Source: Burkholderia seminalis DSM 23518 | GTDB taxonomy: Bacteria; Pseudomonadota; Gammaproteobacteria; Burkholderiales; Burkholderiaceae | Assembly (NCBI RefSeq): GCF_902832885.1 | Contig: NZ_CADFDK010000017.1 | Location: 62,001 to 126,000 of the forward strand | Direction: 5' to 3' | DNA: 64,000 nt | Made by a program: the position numbers and the translations under genes | The notes under the pieces: generated by a model | Told to the model about the DNA's origin: nothing | What the model saw: only the letters and a program-made list of their open reading frames with translations | Databases searched by the model: none | Shown: positions 8,041 to 16,915 of the stretch, one piece after another | How the letters are laid out: each line of letters begins with the position of its first letter | Position numbering within the stretch: position 1 is the stretch's first letter

Positions 8041-9492
8041 ATGAAAGAGCTGATGGACGTGCCGCGCGGCGACGCACCGGCGGTCGAGCGCGAACGCGTG
8101 CTGGAACGGATGGCTGCGGGCATGGCGCGCTGGTCGGAGAAGTGGTTTCCGGACGCCTATATCTTCGCCGCGCTCGCGGTGATGATCGTGGCGGCGGGCG
8201 CAGTGGCGGCCGGGGCGCCGATCACGCGGGTCGGCGTGGCGTTCGGCGACGGCTTCTGGAGCCTCATCCCGTTCACGATGCAGATGGCGATCGTCGCCAT
8301 CTCGGGTTATGTCGTCGCGGTGTCGCCGCCTGCGTCGAGGCTGATCGATGCGCTCGCGCGCGTGCCGTCGTCCGGGCGCGCCGCGGTGACGTTCGTCGCG
8401 CTCGTCAGCATCGTCGCGTCGTTGTTCAACTGGGCGATCAGCCTGATCTTCAGCGGCCTGCTGGTGCGTGCGCTCGCGCGCCGTACCGCGCTGCGCATGG
8501 ATTACCGCGCGGCGGGTGCGGCCGCTTATCTCGGAATGGGCGCGACGTGGGCGCTGGGCTTGAGTTCATCCGCGTCGCAACTGCAGGCGAATCCGGACAG
8601 TCTGCCCAAGGCGCTGCTGTCGATCTCCGGCGTCATCCCGTTCACCGAGACCATCTTTCTTCCGCAGTCGATGCTGATGGCCGCGGTGCTGACCGTCGCG
8701 TCGCTGCTGATCGCGTATCTGTCCGCGCCCGACGGCGCGCGGGCGAAGACCGCGACGGAACTCGGCATTCCGCTCGACGAAAACCATGCCGCGCTCGCCC
8801 GCCCGACCCGCCCCGGGGACTGGCTCGAATACAGCCCGCTCGTCACCGTCGTGATCGTGGCGATCGGCGCGATCTGGGCCTGGCACGAGTTCACGACGAA
8901 AAATCCGCTGATCGCGATCTCGAACCTGAACACGTACAACTTCGTGTTCCTGCTGCTGGGCATGCTGCTGAACTGGCGGCCGCGGCGATTCCTCAATGCC
9001 GTCGCGCGTTCGGTGCCGTCGGTCGCGGGTGTGCTGATCCAGTTTCCGCTGTACGGCGGGATCGCGTACATCCTGACCAAGGCGGCGGCGCCCGCCGGAC
9101 TGCCGCTCTCCGATCACCTGGCCCACTTCTTCGTCGCGATGTCGTCGCATTCGTCGTTTCCCGCGGTGATGGGCGTGTATTCGGCCGTGCTCGGATTCTT
9201 CGTGCCCTCCGGCGGCGGCAAGTGGATCATCGAGGCGCCGTACGTGATCGAAGCGGCAAAACTGCTGCAGGTTCATCTGGGCTGGGCCGTGACGGTCTAC
9301 AACGCAGCCGAGGCATTGCCGAACCTGATCAACCCGTTCTGGATGCTGCCGCTTCTCGGCGTGCTCGGCTTGCGGGCCCGCGACATCGTCGGCTTCACGT
9401 TCACGCAACTGGTGGTGCACCTGCCGCTCGTGATCTTCATGCTGTGGGCGCTCGCGGGCACGCTCGCCTACCATCCGCCGGTGATGCCGTAA
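8041..9492 (+). CDS. Short-chain fatty acid transporter, AtoE family
   Basis: 483 residues and highly hydrophobic, with roughly ten to twelve membrane segments. Conserved AtoE-type stretches include NWAISLIFSGLLVRALARR, LGMGATWALGLSSSASQLQANP and FVPSGGGKWIIEAPYV. Family members move acetoacetate, butyrate and related short acids across the inner membrane. The ATG at 8041 is preferred over an upstream in-frame start because AAGGAG at 8029-8034 sits 6 bp before it. It is last in the operon with the fused oxidoreductase and the cyclodeaminase-like enzyme, so it probably imports their substrate or a precursor. Confidence 0.88.
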   Translation: MKELMDVPRGDAPAVERERVLERMAAGMARWSEKWFPDAYIFAALAVMIVAAGAVAAGAPITRVGVAFGDGFWSLIPFTMQMAIVAISGYVVAVSPPASRLIDALARVPSSGRAAVTFVALVSIVASLFNWAISLIFSGLLVRALARRTALRMDYRAAGAAAYLGMGATWALGLSSSASQLQANPDSLPKALLSISGVIPFTETIFLPQSMLMAAVLTVASLLIAYLSAPDGARAKTATELGIPLDENHAALARPTRPGDWLEYSPLVTVVIVAIGAIWAWHEFTTKNPLIAISNLNTYNFVFLLLGMLLNWRPRRFLNAVARSVPSVAGVLIQFPLYGGIAYILTKAAAPAGLPLSDHLAHFFVAMSSHSSFPAVMGVYSAVLGFFVPSGGGKWIIEAPYVIEAAKLLQVHLGWAVTVYNAAEALPNLINPFWMLPLLGVLGLRARDIVGFTFTQLVVHLPLVIFMLWALAGTLAYHPPVMP

Positions 9493-9577
9493 CGTGCATC
9501 GGGGCCGGCTTGCCGCCTTCGGTGCCAGTGCGGCGCGGCGTGGGTCGTGGCGCGCGTGCCGGCGGGGCATGCCGGCC

Positions 9578-12500
9578 TCAGTGGAATTCGCGGCTCGACG
9601 TGCGCAGGCCGCCGAGCAGCGGCGTCAGATCCTCGAAATGCTGCACGACGAGGTGCCGCACGTCGCTCGCGACCTGCCACACGCCGGACGCCGCGAGCAG
9701 CCGCGAATCGAGGGTTTCGCGGCGCTGCCGCGCGAGCAGCTCGGGCCGGACGATCAGGTTCACGCAGCCGGTTTCGTCCTCGAGCGTCATGAACATCACG
9801 CCTTTCGCGGTACCCGGCATCTGCCGCGCGGTCACGAGCCCGCACGCGCGCGCGAGCCGGCCGTCGGGACGGTCGTGCAGCTCGGCCGCGGACGACAGCC
9901 GCCGCGCACGCAGCGCGGGCCGCAGCAGCGCGACCGGGTGGCGGTTCAGCGTGAGGCCGGTGGTGTGATAGTCGGCGAGGATGTCGTCGGCTTCCGACGG
10001 CGCGCCGAGCGCGGGCCGCTCCGCTTCGTCGATCGGTGCGGCGGCGAGCAGGTCGCGCTCGGGCGCCGCGGCGACAGCCTGCCACAGCGCGTCGCGGCGA
10101 TGGCCGGCGAGCGTCGCGAGCGCGTTCGCCGCGGCGAGCGCTTCGAGGTCGCGGCGTTCGAGCTGCGCGCGGCGCGCGAGCGTATCGACGTTGTCGATCG
10201 GGCCGGCGGCGCGCGCGGCTTCGATCCGGCGCGCGGCGGCTTCGCCAAGGCCGCGCACGAGCGACAGGCCGAGCCGCACGGCCGGCTGGCCGTGCGGCGG
10301 CAGCTGGCCGGGGAGCGCTTCGAGCGACGCCTCCCAGTTGCTTTGCGTCACGTCGATCGGCAGCACCTTCACGCGATGACGCTTCGCGTCCTGCACGAGT
10401 TGCGACGGCGGATAGAAGCCCATCGGCTGACTGTTCAGCAGCGCGGCGAGAAAGATCGCCGGTTCGTGGCATTTGAGCCAGCTGCTCGCGTACGCCAGTT
10501 TCGCGAAGCTGGCGGCGTGGCTTTCGGGGAAGCCGTATTCGCCGAAGCCCTTGATCTGCTCGAAGATCTGCTCGGCGAATTCGCGTGTGTAGCCGCGCGC
10601 GAGCATGCCCTGGACGATCTTGTCGTGGTAGGGGCCGAGATCGCCCCTGCGCTTCCACGCGGCCATCGCACGACGCAGTCGATCGGCTTCGCCGGGTGTA
10701 AAACCCGCCGCAACGATCGCGATCTGCATCACCTGTTCCTGGAAGATTGGAATACCGAGCGTGCGTTCGAGCACCTCCTTGAGCGCGTCGCTCGGATAGG
10801 TAATTTCCCCTTTTTCCTCCCCCGCCTTGATCTTGCGCCGCTTGAGGTACGGATGGACGGCACCGCCCTGGATCGGCCCTGGTCGCACGATGGAGACCTC
10901 AACCACCAGATCGTAGTAATCACGCGGTCGCAAACGCGGCAGCATCGACATCTGCGCGCGCGATTCGATCTGGAACACGCCGACCGTGTCGGCGCGGCAG
11001 ATCATGTCGTAGGTTTCCTCATCGTCCTGTGGAATGTGTTTCAGCGTGAACGGCTCGCCGTCCTCCGCCGGCCCGCGCCATGCGGTGCGCAGGTCGAACG
11101 CCCGATGCAACGCCGACAGCATGCCGAGCGCGAGCACGTCGACCTTCATCAGCTTGAGCGATTCGAGATCGTCCTTGTCCCACTGAATCACGCGCCGCCC
11201 GTCCATCGCCGCGTTCTCGACCGGCACGAGCCGCGTGAGCTTGCCGCGGCTGATCACGAAGCCGCCCGAATGCTGCGACAGATGACGCGGAAAGTTGAGC
11301 AATCGCCCCGCCAGTTCGGCCCATGTGCGAATCAGCGGCGTTTCGGGATCGAGTCCGGTCGTCGCGAATTGCTGCAACAGGTCGCGGCTGCCGTCGAACC
11401 AGCGATGCCCCTTCGCGACGCGATCGACCAGCATCGGATCGATGCCGAGTGCCTTGCCGGTTTCGCGCAGCACGCCGCGCGGGCGATAGGTCGACACGGC
11501 TGCCGCGAGCGCGGCGCGATTCTCGCCGTATTTCCGATAGATATGCTGAATGACTTCTTCGCGGCGCTGATGCTCGAAATCGACGTCGATGTCGGGCGGC
11601 TCGCCGCGCTCCGCGCTGATGAAACGCTCGAACAGCATCGTGCTCTGATCGGGACTGACTTCGGTGATCTCGAGGCAATAGCAAACAACCGAGTTCGCCG
11701 CGGAACCACGCCCCTGGCACAGGATGTTCTGGCTACGTGCAAACTTGACGATGTCGTAGACAGTCAGGAAGAACGGCTCGTAACTCAGTGTCGCGATCAG
11801 CGCCAACTCGTAGTCGATCCGTTCCCGGACGTGCTCCGGCGGTTCCCCGGAATAGCGACGGCGCGCGCCTGCCCGGGTTTCCTGCTCCAGATAACTCGTC
11901 GGCGTATGACCTTCAGGCACGATCTCGTCCGGATATTCATAGCGCAGCGAATCGAGTTCGAAATCGCACGCATCGAGCATCGCGCATGTCTCCGCGATCT
12001 CGTCCGGCGAAAACAGCTTCGCGATCCGCCCGCGCGAACGCAAATGCTGTTCCGCATTCGGCGCCAGCGCATAACCGCATTCCGATACCGGCATCCCGAC
12101 GCGAATCGCCGTCATCACGTCCTGCAATGCCTTGCACGAGCGCCGGTGCATCGTCACGTCGCCCAGCGCGACGATACGCACGCCCCGCCGCTCGCCCGCC
12201 TCGCGAATCTCGTCGCGCTGCGCGCCGTCCAGCGCACGCTGCAACTGCACGAGCCCGAGCCGCGCGCGCGCGCCGAACGTCACGCGAAACCACGCGACCT
12301 GCACATCGAGCACGTCCGCGCGTACCGGATACATGGGCACGAGAATCGCGAAGCAGTCGGGCATCCCGCGCAAGTGGGCAAACTCCGCAGGCGGCGCCGA
12401 CAGCATCCGCGACGTCAGCGTGTAAGTCCCCTTCGGCGACGCCATCCGCCGCCACGAAATCAGCTCCGAAAGATTGCCGTACCCCTCGCGGTTCTGCGCG

Positions 12501-12793
12501 AGCAACACGAGCCCGAACGCACCGGGGCCCGGATCGTGACCGGGCGCGACGTCGTCCGGCGTGACGTCGAAGTACGAACCGATGACGAGCGGCAGCCCTT
12601 TCGCTTGCGCGGCGACATGCATGCGCGGCGCGCCGGCGAGTGAGCACTCGTCGGTGATCGCGATCCCGCGATAGCCGAGTTCCGCCGCACGCTCGACCAG
12701 TTCTTCCGCATGCGACGCGCCATGCAGAAACGAAAAGTTCGAGCGGCAAAACAACTCCGCGTAATCGGGCAACCCACTGAAATCCGCAACCAT
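9578..12793 (-). CDS. dnaE2: Error-prone DNA polymerase DnaE2 (ImuC)
   Basis: 1071 residues, the size of DnaE2 rather than replicative DnaE1. The N-terminal PHP domain begins DYAELFCRSNFSFLHGAS. The polymerase core contains GRGSAANSVVCYCL and the catalytic PDIDVDFEHQRREEV. A C-terminal OB-fold region reads ARACGLVTARQMPGTAKG. It performs the DNA-synthesis step of damage-induced mutagenic lesion bypass together with ImuA and ImuB. It follows imuB by 6 bp, so the three genes share the LexA-controlled promoter at 14951-14966. It is convergent with the fatty acid transporter, with 85 bp between stops. Confidence 0.96.
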   Translation of the reverse strand: MVADFSGLPDYAELFCRSNFSFLHGASHAEELVERAAELGYRGIAITDECSLAGAPRMHVAAQAKGLPLVIGSYFDVTPDDVAPGHDPGPGAFGLVLLAQNREGYGNLSELISWRRMASPKGTYTLTSRMLSAPPAEFAHLRGMPDCFAILVPMYPVRADVLDVQVAWFRVTFGARARLGLVQLQRALDGAQRDEIREAGERRGVRIVALGDVTMHRRSCKALQDVMTAIRVGMPVSECGYALAPNAEQHLRSRGRIAKLFSPDEIAETCAMLDACDFELDSLRYEYPDEIVPEGHTPTSYLEQETRAGARRRYSGEPPEHVRERIDYELALIATLSYEPFFLTVYDIVKFARSQNILCQGRGSAANSVVCYCLEITEVSPDQSTMLFERFISAERGEPPDIDVDFEHQRREEVIQHIYRKYGENRAALAAAVSTYRPRGVLRETGKALGIDPMLVDRVAKGHRWFDGSRDLLQQFATTGLDPETPLIRTWAELAGRLLNFPRHLSQHSGGFVISRGKLTRLVPVENAAMDGRRVIQWDKDDLESLKLMKVDVLALGMLSALHRAFDLRTAWRGPAEDGEPFTLKHIPQDDEETYDMICRADTVGVFQIESRAQMSMLPRLRPRDYYDLVVEVSIVRPGPIQGGAVHPYLKRRKIKAGEEKGEITYPSDALKEVLERTLGIPIFQEQVMQIAIVAAGFTPGEADRLRRAMAAWKRRGDLGPYHDKIVQGMLARGYTREFAEQIFEQIKGFGEYGFPESHAASFAKLAYASSWLKCHEPAIFLAALLNSQPMGFYPPSQLVQDAKRHRVKVLPIDVTQSNWEASLEALPGQLPPHGQPAVRLGLSLVRGLGEAAARRIEAARAAGPIDNVDTLARRAQLERRDLEALAAANALATLAGHRRDALWQAVAAAPERDLLAAAPIDEAERPALGAPSEADDILADYHTTGLTLNRHPVALLRPALRARRLSSAAELHDRPDGRLARACGLVTARQMPGTAKGVMFMTLEDETGCVNLIVRPELLARQRRETLDSRLLAASGVWQVASDVRHLVVQHFEDLTPLLGGLRTSSREFH

Positions 12794-12799
12794 CTCCGT

Positions 12800-14296
12800 T
12801 CACCCGAACAAGCCGTGCAGGAACCAGCGCGGCTCGGCCTCGCTCCCCGCCCGCTCCTTGAACACCCAGTAGCACGCACCGGCTTCGTCCTGCGCGACGT
12901 GGTAATCGCGCGCGGCGAACTGACCGTCGAACCAGCCGGCCTCGATCCGCTCCACCGACGACATCATTCTCAGCGGCGTATGAAATACCGGCCGGTTCTC
13001 GCGCACCAGCAACGGCAGCGGCTCGGCGAGCAGCCACGCGGGCCTCGGCGGCACCGCCGGCGGCCCGCCGGCCGGCTTGCCCGCCTGCGCATCGAGCGGC
13101 AGCCAGCGGTTCGCGGCCTCGGGCCGGTGATCGGCGACGGGCGCCGCGCGCAGCACGTTCTCCGCGCCGAGCCGCGCGACCAGCAGTTCGAACAACCGCT
13201 CACGGGTTTCCCGCGTACCGCCCGGTTCGGGAAAAAGATCGTCGGCCGGCGGCGCGACCGACTCGACGCGCGTGGCCTTCAGACGCACCGCGATCACCGC
13301 GGCCGGCAACTCGACGCGCGCGAGCCGCTCGCCGAGCAGCCGCATGAAGTGCGCTTCGTCGCGCACGGGTGCGGCGAACGCGAGTTCGAGCGGCGTCGGC
13401 GGCACGGCCTGGCGGCCGCGCTCGTGCTCGAGCTCGAACGTCATCGCGGCCAGCGACAGTTGCCGCGCGGCCAGCCACCCGCACAGCTGCACGACGAGCC
13501 GCCGCGCGGCGAACAGCACGGCTTCCGCGTATTCGACGCGCTCCGGCAATTCGAGCCGCACGTCGAACACGGGCGGCACCGCCATCCACGCGAGCGGCTC
13601 GACCGCGTCGCCGTACGCACGATCGAGCGCGGCCAGCAGCGCGGGGCCGCAACGACGCTGCAACCCCGCACGCGGAAGACCGCGCAGATCGGCGAGCGTG
13701 CGGCAGCCGAGGCCGTCGAACCAGCCCGCGTACGGGCGCGCATCGGGCAGCAGCACGCAGGGCAGCCGGTCGAGCGAACGGACGAGCGAAGCCGGGCGCG
13801 CAACGCGGCGCCGGAGACGCGCCCGCGCCGACGTGCGCGCGAGCAGCCACGCGCCGCGCCCGGTCGGCGCGGCGGACAGGCGCGCCGCATAACCGAGCGC
13901 CGCGAGCGTCGCGCGTACCTGACGGCACAGCGACGGCAGGCCGCCGAACAGCCGCAGGCTCGGGCCGACGTCGACGATCAGCGTGGCTTCGTCGTCGAGC
14001 GCGACGCACGGCGAGAAACGCAGCAATGCGAGCGCGACCGCGCGCAGCGCATCGGCTTCGCGCGCGGGATCGCGTTCGACGAGCTGCGTCTCGGGCGCGA
14101 GCGTGAGCACGCCGCCGCGCTTCATGCCCGCGCGCACGCCCCGCCGCTGCGCGGCCGCATCGGCGATCAGCACGACACCCTGCTCGAGCACCGCACAGCC
14201 TGCGTCGCCGGCCTCGCCGGCCGCTGCGTCAGACGGCGGCGGGACGCACACGTCGAGCGGCAGGCGCGGCAGATGGATGCCGAGCAAGACGCGCAT
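12800..14296 (-). CDS. imuB: ImuB, catalytically inactive Y-family polymerase-like protein
   Basis: 498 residues. The fold is Y-family, but the N-terminus reads LLGIHLPRLPLDVC where active polymerases carry the metal-binding DXD-type aspartates. The protein should therefore be a non-catalytic scaffold, as described for ImuB, bridging the beta clamp, ImuA and DnaE2. The little-finger region and a basic C-terminal part follow. Its start overlaps the end of imuA by 68 bp, and dnaE2 begins 6 bp after its stop, so all three are tightly coupled. Confidence 0.93.
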   Translation of the reverse strand: MRVLLGIHLPRLPLDVCVPPPSDAAAGEAGDAGCAVLEQGVVLIADAAAQRRGVRAGMKRGGVLTLAPETQLVERDPAREADALRAVALALLRFSPCVALDDEATLIVDVGPSLRLFGGLPSLCRQVRATLAALGYAARLSAAPTGRGAWLLARTSARARLRRRVARPASLVRSLDRLPCVLLPDARPYAGWFDGLGCRTLADLRGLPRAGLQRRCGPALLAALDRAYGDAVEPLAWMAVPPVFDVRLELPERVEYAEAVLFAARRLVVQLCGWLAARQLSLAAMTFELEHERGRQAVPPTPLELAFAAPVRDEAHFMRLLGERLARVELPAAVIAVRLKATRVESVAPPADDLFPEPGGTRETRERLFELLVARLGAENVLRAAPVADHRPEAANRWLPLDAQAGKPAGGPPAVPPRPAWLLAEPLPLLVRENRPVFHTPLRMMSSVERIEAGWFDGQFAARDYHVAQDEAGACYWVFKERAGSEAEPRWFLHGLFG

Positions 14297-14936
14297 AGCG
14301 GCTCTCCACGATGGGCGACGGCAGGTCGAGCACGAGCGGCTCGCCGCGCGCCGGGCCGCGACGCTTGACGATGTCGAGCGACACGCCGCCCGGCACCGGA
14401 TACAGCGCGACGCGCAGCACGGCCGGCGACGGCTGCCGCGCGGCCGACAGCGGGCGCAGCATCACGAACAGCGTGTCGCCCGTGCGCGCGGCCGCGAGAT
14501 GCAGGCGCCGCAGCGCATCGGGCCGTGCCTCCTGCCAGAGCAGCAGCGCGCCGCAGCACCCCGTCCGGAGCGCCTGCTCGGCGGCCCACAGCGCATCGGT
14601 GCGGCTGCCGGCGCGCAGCCACAGCAGCGCGTCGGCCGGCACGCCGAGACTGGCGAGCGCGGTCGCATGCGGCGATTGCGGCGGCGCGACGAGCGCGAGC
14701 GGACGCCGCGCACTGACGGTACGGGCCAGCGCGGGCGCGAGCAGCCGCATCTCGCCGCAGCCCGGCTGCGCGGCCAGCAGTTCGACGAGCCCGCCGACCG
14801 GCCAGCCGCCGCCCGGCAATTCGGCCGATAGCGGCGCGAAGCCGGTCTCGATCGTGCGCGGGCCGCCGCGCGCGAGCTGCGAGCCGCGCCAGAGCGACGG
14901 ATGAAGGGATTCGGGAGAAATGGAGGATGCGAGCAT
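14229..14936 (-). CDS. imuA: ImuA, RecA-like accessory protein of the mutasome
   Basis: 235 residues from the ATG at 14936. It contains the family-typical GFAPLSAELPGGGWPVGGLVELLA segment (quoted in part: LSAELPGGGWPVGG), which precedes a degenerate Walker-A-like loop, AAQPGCGEMRLL. ImuA is a RecA/SulA-related protein needed for ImuB and DnaE2 mutagenesis. An upstream GTG is in frame four codons earlier, but the ATG is preferred. The gene is first in the cassette and starts 15 bp downstream of a perfect LexA box, so it is expected to be induced by DNA damage. Confidence 0.9.
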   Translation of the reverse strand: MLASSISPESLHPSLWRGSQLARGGPRTIETGFAPLSAELPGGGWPVGGLVELLAAQPGCGEMRLLAPALARTVSARRPLALVAPPQSPHATALASLGVPADALLWLRAGSRTDALWAAEQALRTGCCGALLLWQEARPDALRRLHLAAARTGDTLFVMLRPLSAARQPSPAVLRVALYPVPGGVSLDIVKRRGPARGEPLVLDLPSPIVESRYARLARHPSAAPAARRVRPAAV

Positions 14937-14950
14937 GACGCCACCCACAA

Positions 14951-14966
14951 CTGTATGGATATACAG
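14951..14966 (-). promoter_or_regulatory. LexA (SOS) box of imuA-imuB-dnaE2
   Basis: CTGT-N8-ACAG with an AT-rich centre (ATGGATAT) matches the LexA consensus of beta- and gammaproteobacteria perfectly. It lies 15 bp upstream of the imuA ATG, where a bound repressor would block the promoter. This is a direct sequence match; regulation by LexA is established for this cassette family. Confidence 0.9.
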
Positions 14967-15083
14967 TATATGGCAATGCGCCCGCGTCGCACAGCACCGG
15001 TGCGAAACCGGTTTTCGTCAGAGGAAAGCCGGGAGGAGGCCGGCGCGCGCGTCAGGTCATCGCACGCCGGCCGGCCCCGCCCG

Positions 15084-15878
15084 TCAGCCGAGCAGCAGCG
15101 CGTCGTCGTCGAGCTGCTCGTGACGCACCTTCTCGAACATCTGCAGCAGGTCCGGCACGTCGAGCCCCTTGCGCGCATCGCCCGACACGTCGAGCACGAC
15201 CTGCCCCTGGTGCAGCATCACCGTGCGGTCGCCGTAGTCGAGCGCCTGCCGCATGCTGTGCGTGACCATCATCGTCGTCAGTTTGCTCTCGGCGACGATG
15301 CGCGCGGTCAGCTCCAGCACGAACGCGGCCGTCTTCGGGTCGAGCGCGGCCGTGTGCTCGTCGAGCAGCAGGATCCGCGACGGCCGCAGCGACGCCATCA
15401 GCAGGCTCACGGCCTGCCGCTGGCCGCCGGACAGCAGCCCGATCCGGTCGGTCAGCCGGTTCTCGAGGCCGAGGTTCAGGAGCCGCAGCTTGTCGCGGAA
15501 CAGTTCGCGCGACGGCCGGTCGAGCGCGGCGCGAAAGCCGCGCCGCACGCCGCGCGCCATCGCGAGCGCCATGTTCTCCTCGATCGTCAGCGCCTCGCAG
15601 GTGCCGGCCATCGGATCCTGGAACACGCGCGCGACGAGGTGCGCGCGGTCCCACGCGGCCTTGCGCGTCACATCCGCGCCGTCGATCGCGATGCGCCCCG
15701 CATCGACCGGCTGGTCGCCGCTGACCGCATTGAGGAAGGTCGACTTGCCGGCGCCGTTCGAGCCGATCACCGCGACGAACTGGCCGTCGGGAATCTCGAG
15801 CGACAGCCCGCGCAGCGCGCGCGTCTCGATCGGCGTGCCGGGATTGAACGTGAGTTTGAGATCGTGTGCGGACAGCAT
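15084..15878 (-). CDS. ABC transporter ATP-binding protein (partner of ABC_sub_bind importer)
   Basis: 264 residues with Walker A GSNGAGKST near residue 40, the Q-loop VFQDP, the signature LLSGGQRQ near residue 150 and Walker B RILLLDEHTAALDP. The ABC signature and spacing are those of an import ATPase. It is the last of three genes encoding an importer, with a 1-bp gap to the permease. The intact motifs indicate an active enzyme. The transported solute cannot be read from this subunit. Confidence 0.92.
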   Translation of the reverse strand: MLSAHDLKLTFNPGTPIETRALRGLSLEIPDGQFVAVIGSNGAGKSTFLNAVSGDQPVDAGRIAIDGADVTRKAAWDRAHLVARVFQDPMAGTCEALTIEENMALAMARGVRRGFRAALDRPSRELFRDKLRLLNLGLENRLTDRIGLLSGGQRQAVSLLMASLRPSRILLLDEHTAALDPKTAAFVLELTARIVAESKLTTMMVTHSMRQALDYGDRTVMLHQGQVVLDVSGDARKGLDVPDLLQMFEKVRHEQLDDDALLLG

Positions 15879-15879
15879 G

Positions 15880-16776
15880 TCATGCTCCTCCGTTCTTGCG
15901 CGCGAACAGCTTCTTGCGCGTCGCCGGCAGCACCAGCGCGAGCGTGACGAGCGCGGCCGTCACGAGGTTCAGGTCCTGCGCCTTCAGGCCGATGAATTCG
16001 CTGTTCAGCGCGAGCGCGATGAAGAAACGGTAGACGATCGCGCCAAGCACGACCGCGAGCGTCGTCAGCACGAGCCGGCGCGCGGGCAGCAGCGTCTCGC
16101 CGATGATCACGGCGGCCAGCCCGATCACGATCGTGCCGATCCCCATCGAGATGTCCGAGCCGCCCTGCGTCTGCGCGAACAGCGCGCCGGCGAGCGCGAC
16201 GAGCGCGTTCGACAGCGCCATCCCGGCGAGCGTCGCGCGGCCGGTCGCGATGCCTTGCGCGCGCGCCATCCGCGGGTTCGCGCCGGTCGCGCGCATCGCG
16301 AGGCCGAGCTGCGACGAGAAGAACCAGTCGAGGCCGAGCTTCGCGACCACGACGACGATCGCGAGCAGCGCCGGGCGCAGCACGTAGTCGGGCATCCAGT
16401 CCGGCTGCAGCACGGTGAACAGCGTCGGCTCGGTGATCAGCGGCACGTTCGGGCGGCCCATGATCCGCAGGTTCACCGAGTAGAGCGCGATCATCATCAG
16501 GATGCTGGCGAGCAGATCCATGATCTTCAGGCGCACGTTCAGCCAGCCGGTGACGAAGCCGGCCAGCGCACCCGCGACGATCGCGAGCAGCGTCGACGTG
16601 AACGGGTCGTAGCCGGCCGAGATCAGCGTCGCGGCGACGGCGCCGCCGAGCGGAAAGCTGCCGTCGACGGTGAGGTCGGGGAAGTTGAGGATGCGGAACG
16701 AGATCAGCACCCCGAGGGCGACGAGGCTGAAGATCAGGCCGATCTCCAGTGCGCCCAGAAACGAGAACAGAGACAT
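15880..16776 (-). CDS. ABC transporter permease (branched-chain amino acid type)
   Basis: 298 residues, very hydrophobic, with about eight to nine membrane segments. Motifs such as LISFRILNFPDLTVDGSFPL and LGLAMRATGANPRMARAQGI are typical of permeases of the BPD_transp_2 / LivH-like class that pair with ABC_sub_bind (DUF534-type) solute receptors. It lies between the receptor gene (139 bp upstream) and the ATPase gene (1 bp downstream). Substrate not determined; related systems are annotated for tryptophan or other small solutes, which is not proof here. Confidence 0.9.
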   Translation of the reverse strand: MSLFSFLGALEIGLIFSLVALGVLISFRILNFPDLTVDGSFPLGGAVAATLISAGYDPFTSTLLAIVAGALAGFVTGWLNVRLKIMDLLASILMMIALYSVNLRIMGRPNVPLITEPTLFTVLQPDWMPDYVLRPALLAIVVVVAKLGLDWFFSSQLGLAMRATGANPRMARAQGIATGRATLAGMALSNALVALAGALFAQTQGGSDISMGIGTIVIGLAAVIIGETLLPARRLVLTTLAVVLGAIVYRFFIALALNSEFIGLKAQDLNLVTAALVTLALVLPATRKKLFARKNGGA

Positions 16777-16915
16777 GGTGGGGAAATCCTGTTGCTTCCC
16801 GGCCGGACGTGTACGGCCGGGCGAAGCGAACGGGCGGCCCCGGGTGGGAGCCGCCCGTCCGGCGATGTCGTCGAGGCCCGGATCGGGCCGGCAAGCGCGG
16901 CGCGCGTGCCGCGGC

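Noticed and set aside
9493-9577. GCCGGC-rich inverted repeats between the AtoE and dnaE2 stops
   Set aside because: The arms are short and there is no T-run, so a terminator was not called.
9494-12643. Very long plus-strand frame opposite dnaE2
   Set aside because: Antisense shadow of dnaE2, Arg/His/Gln-rich without domains.
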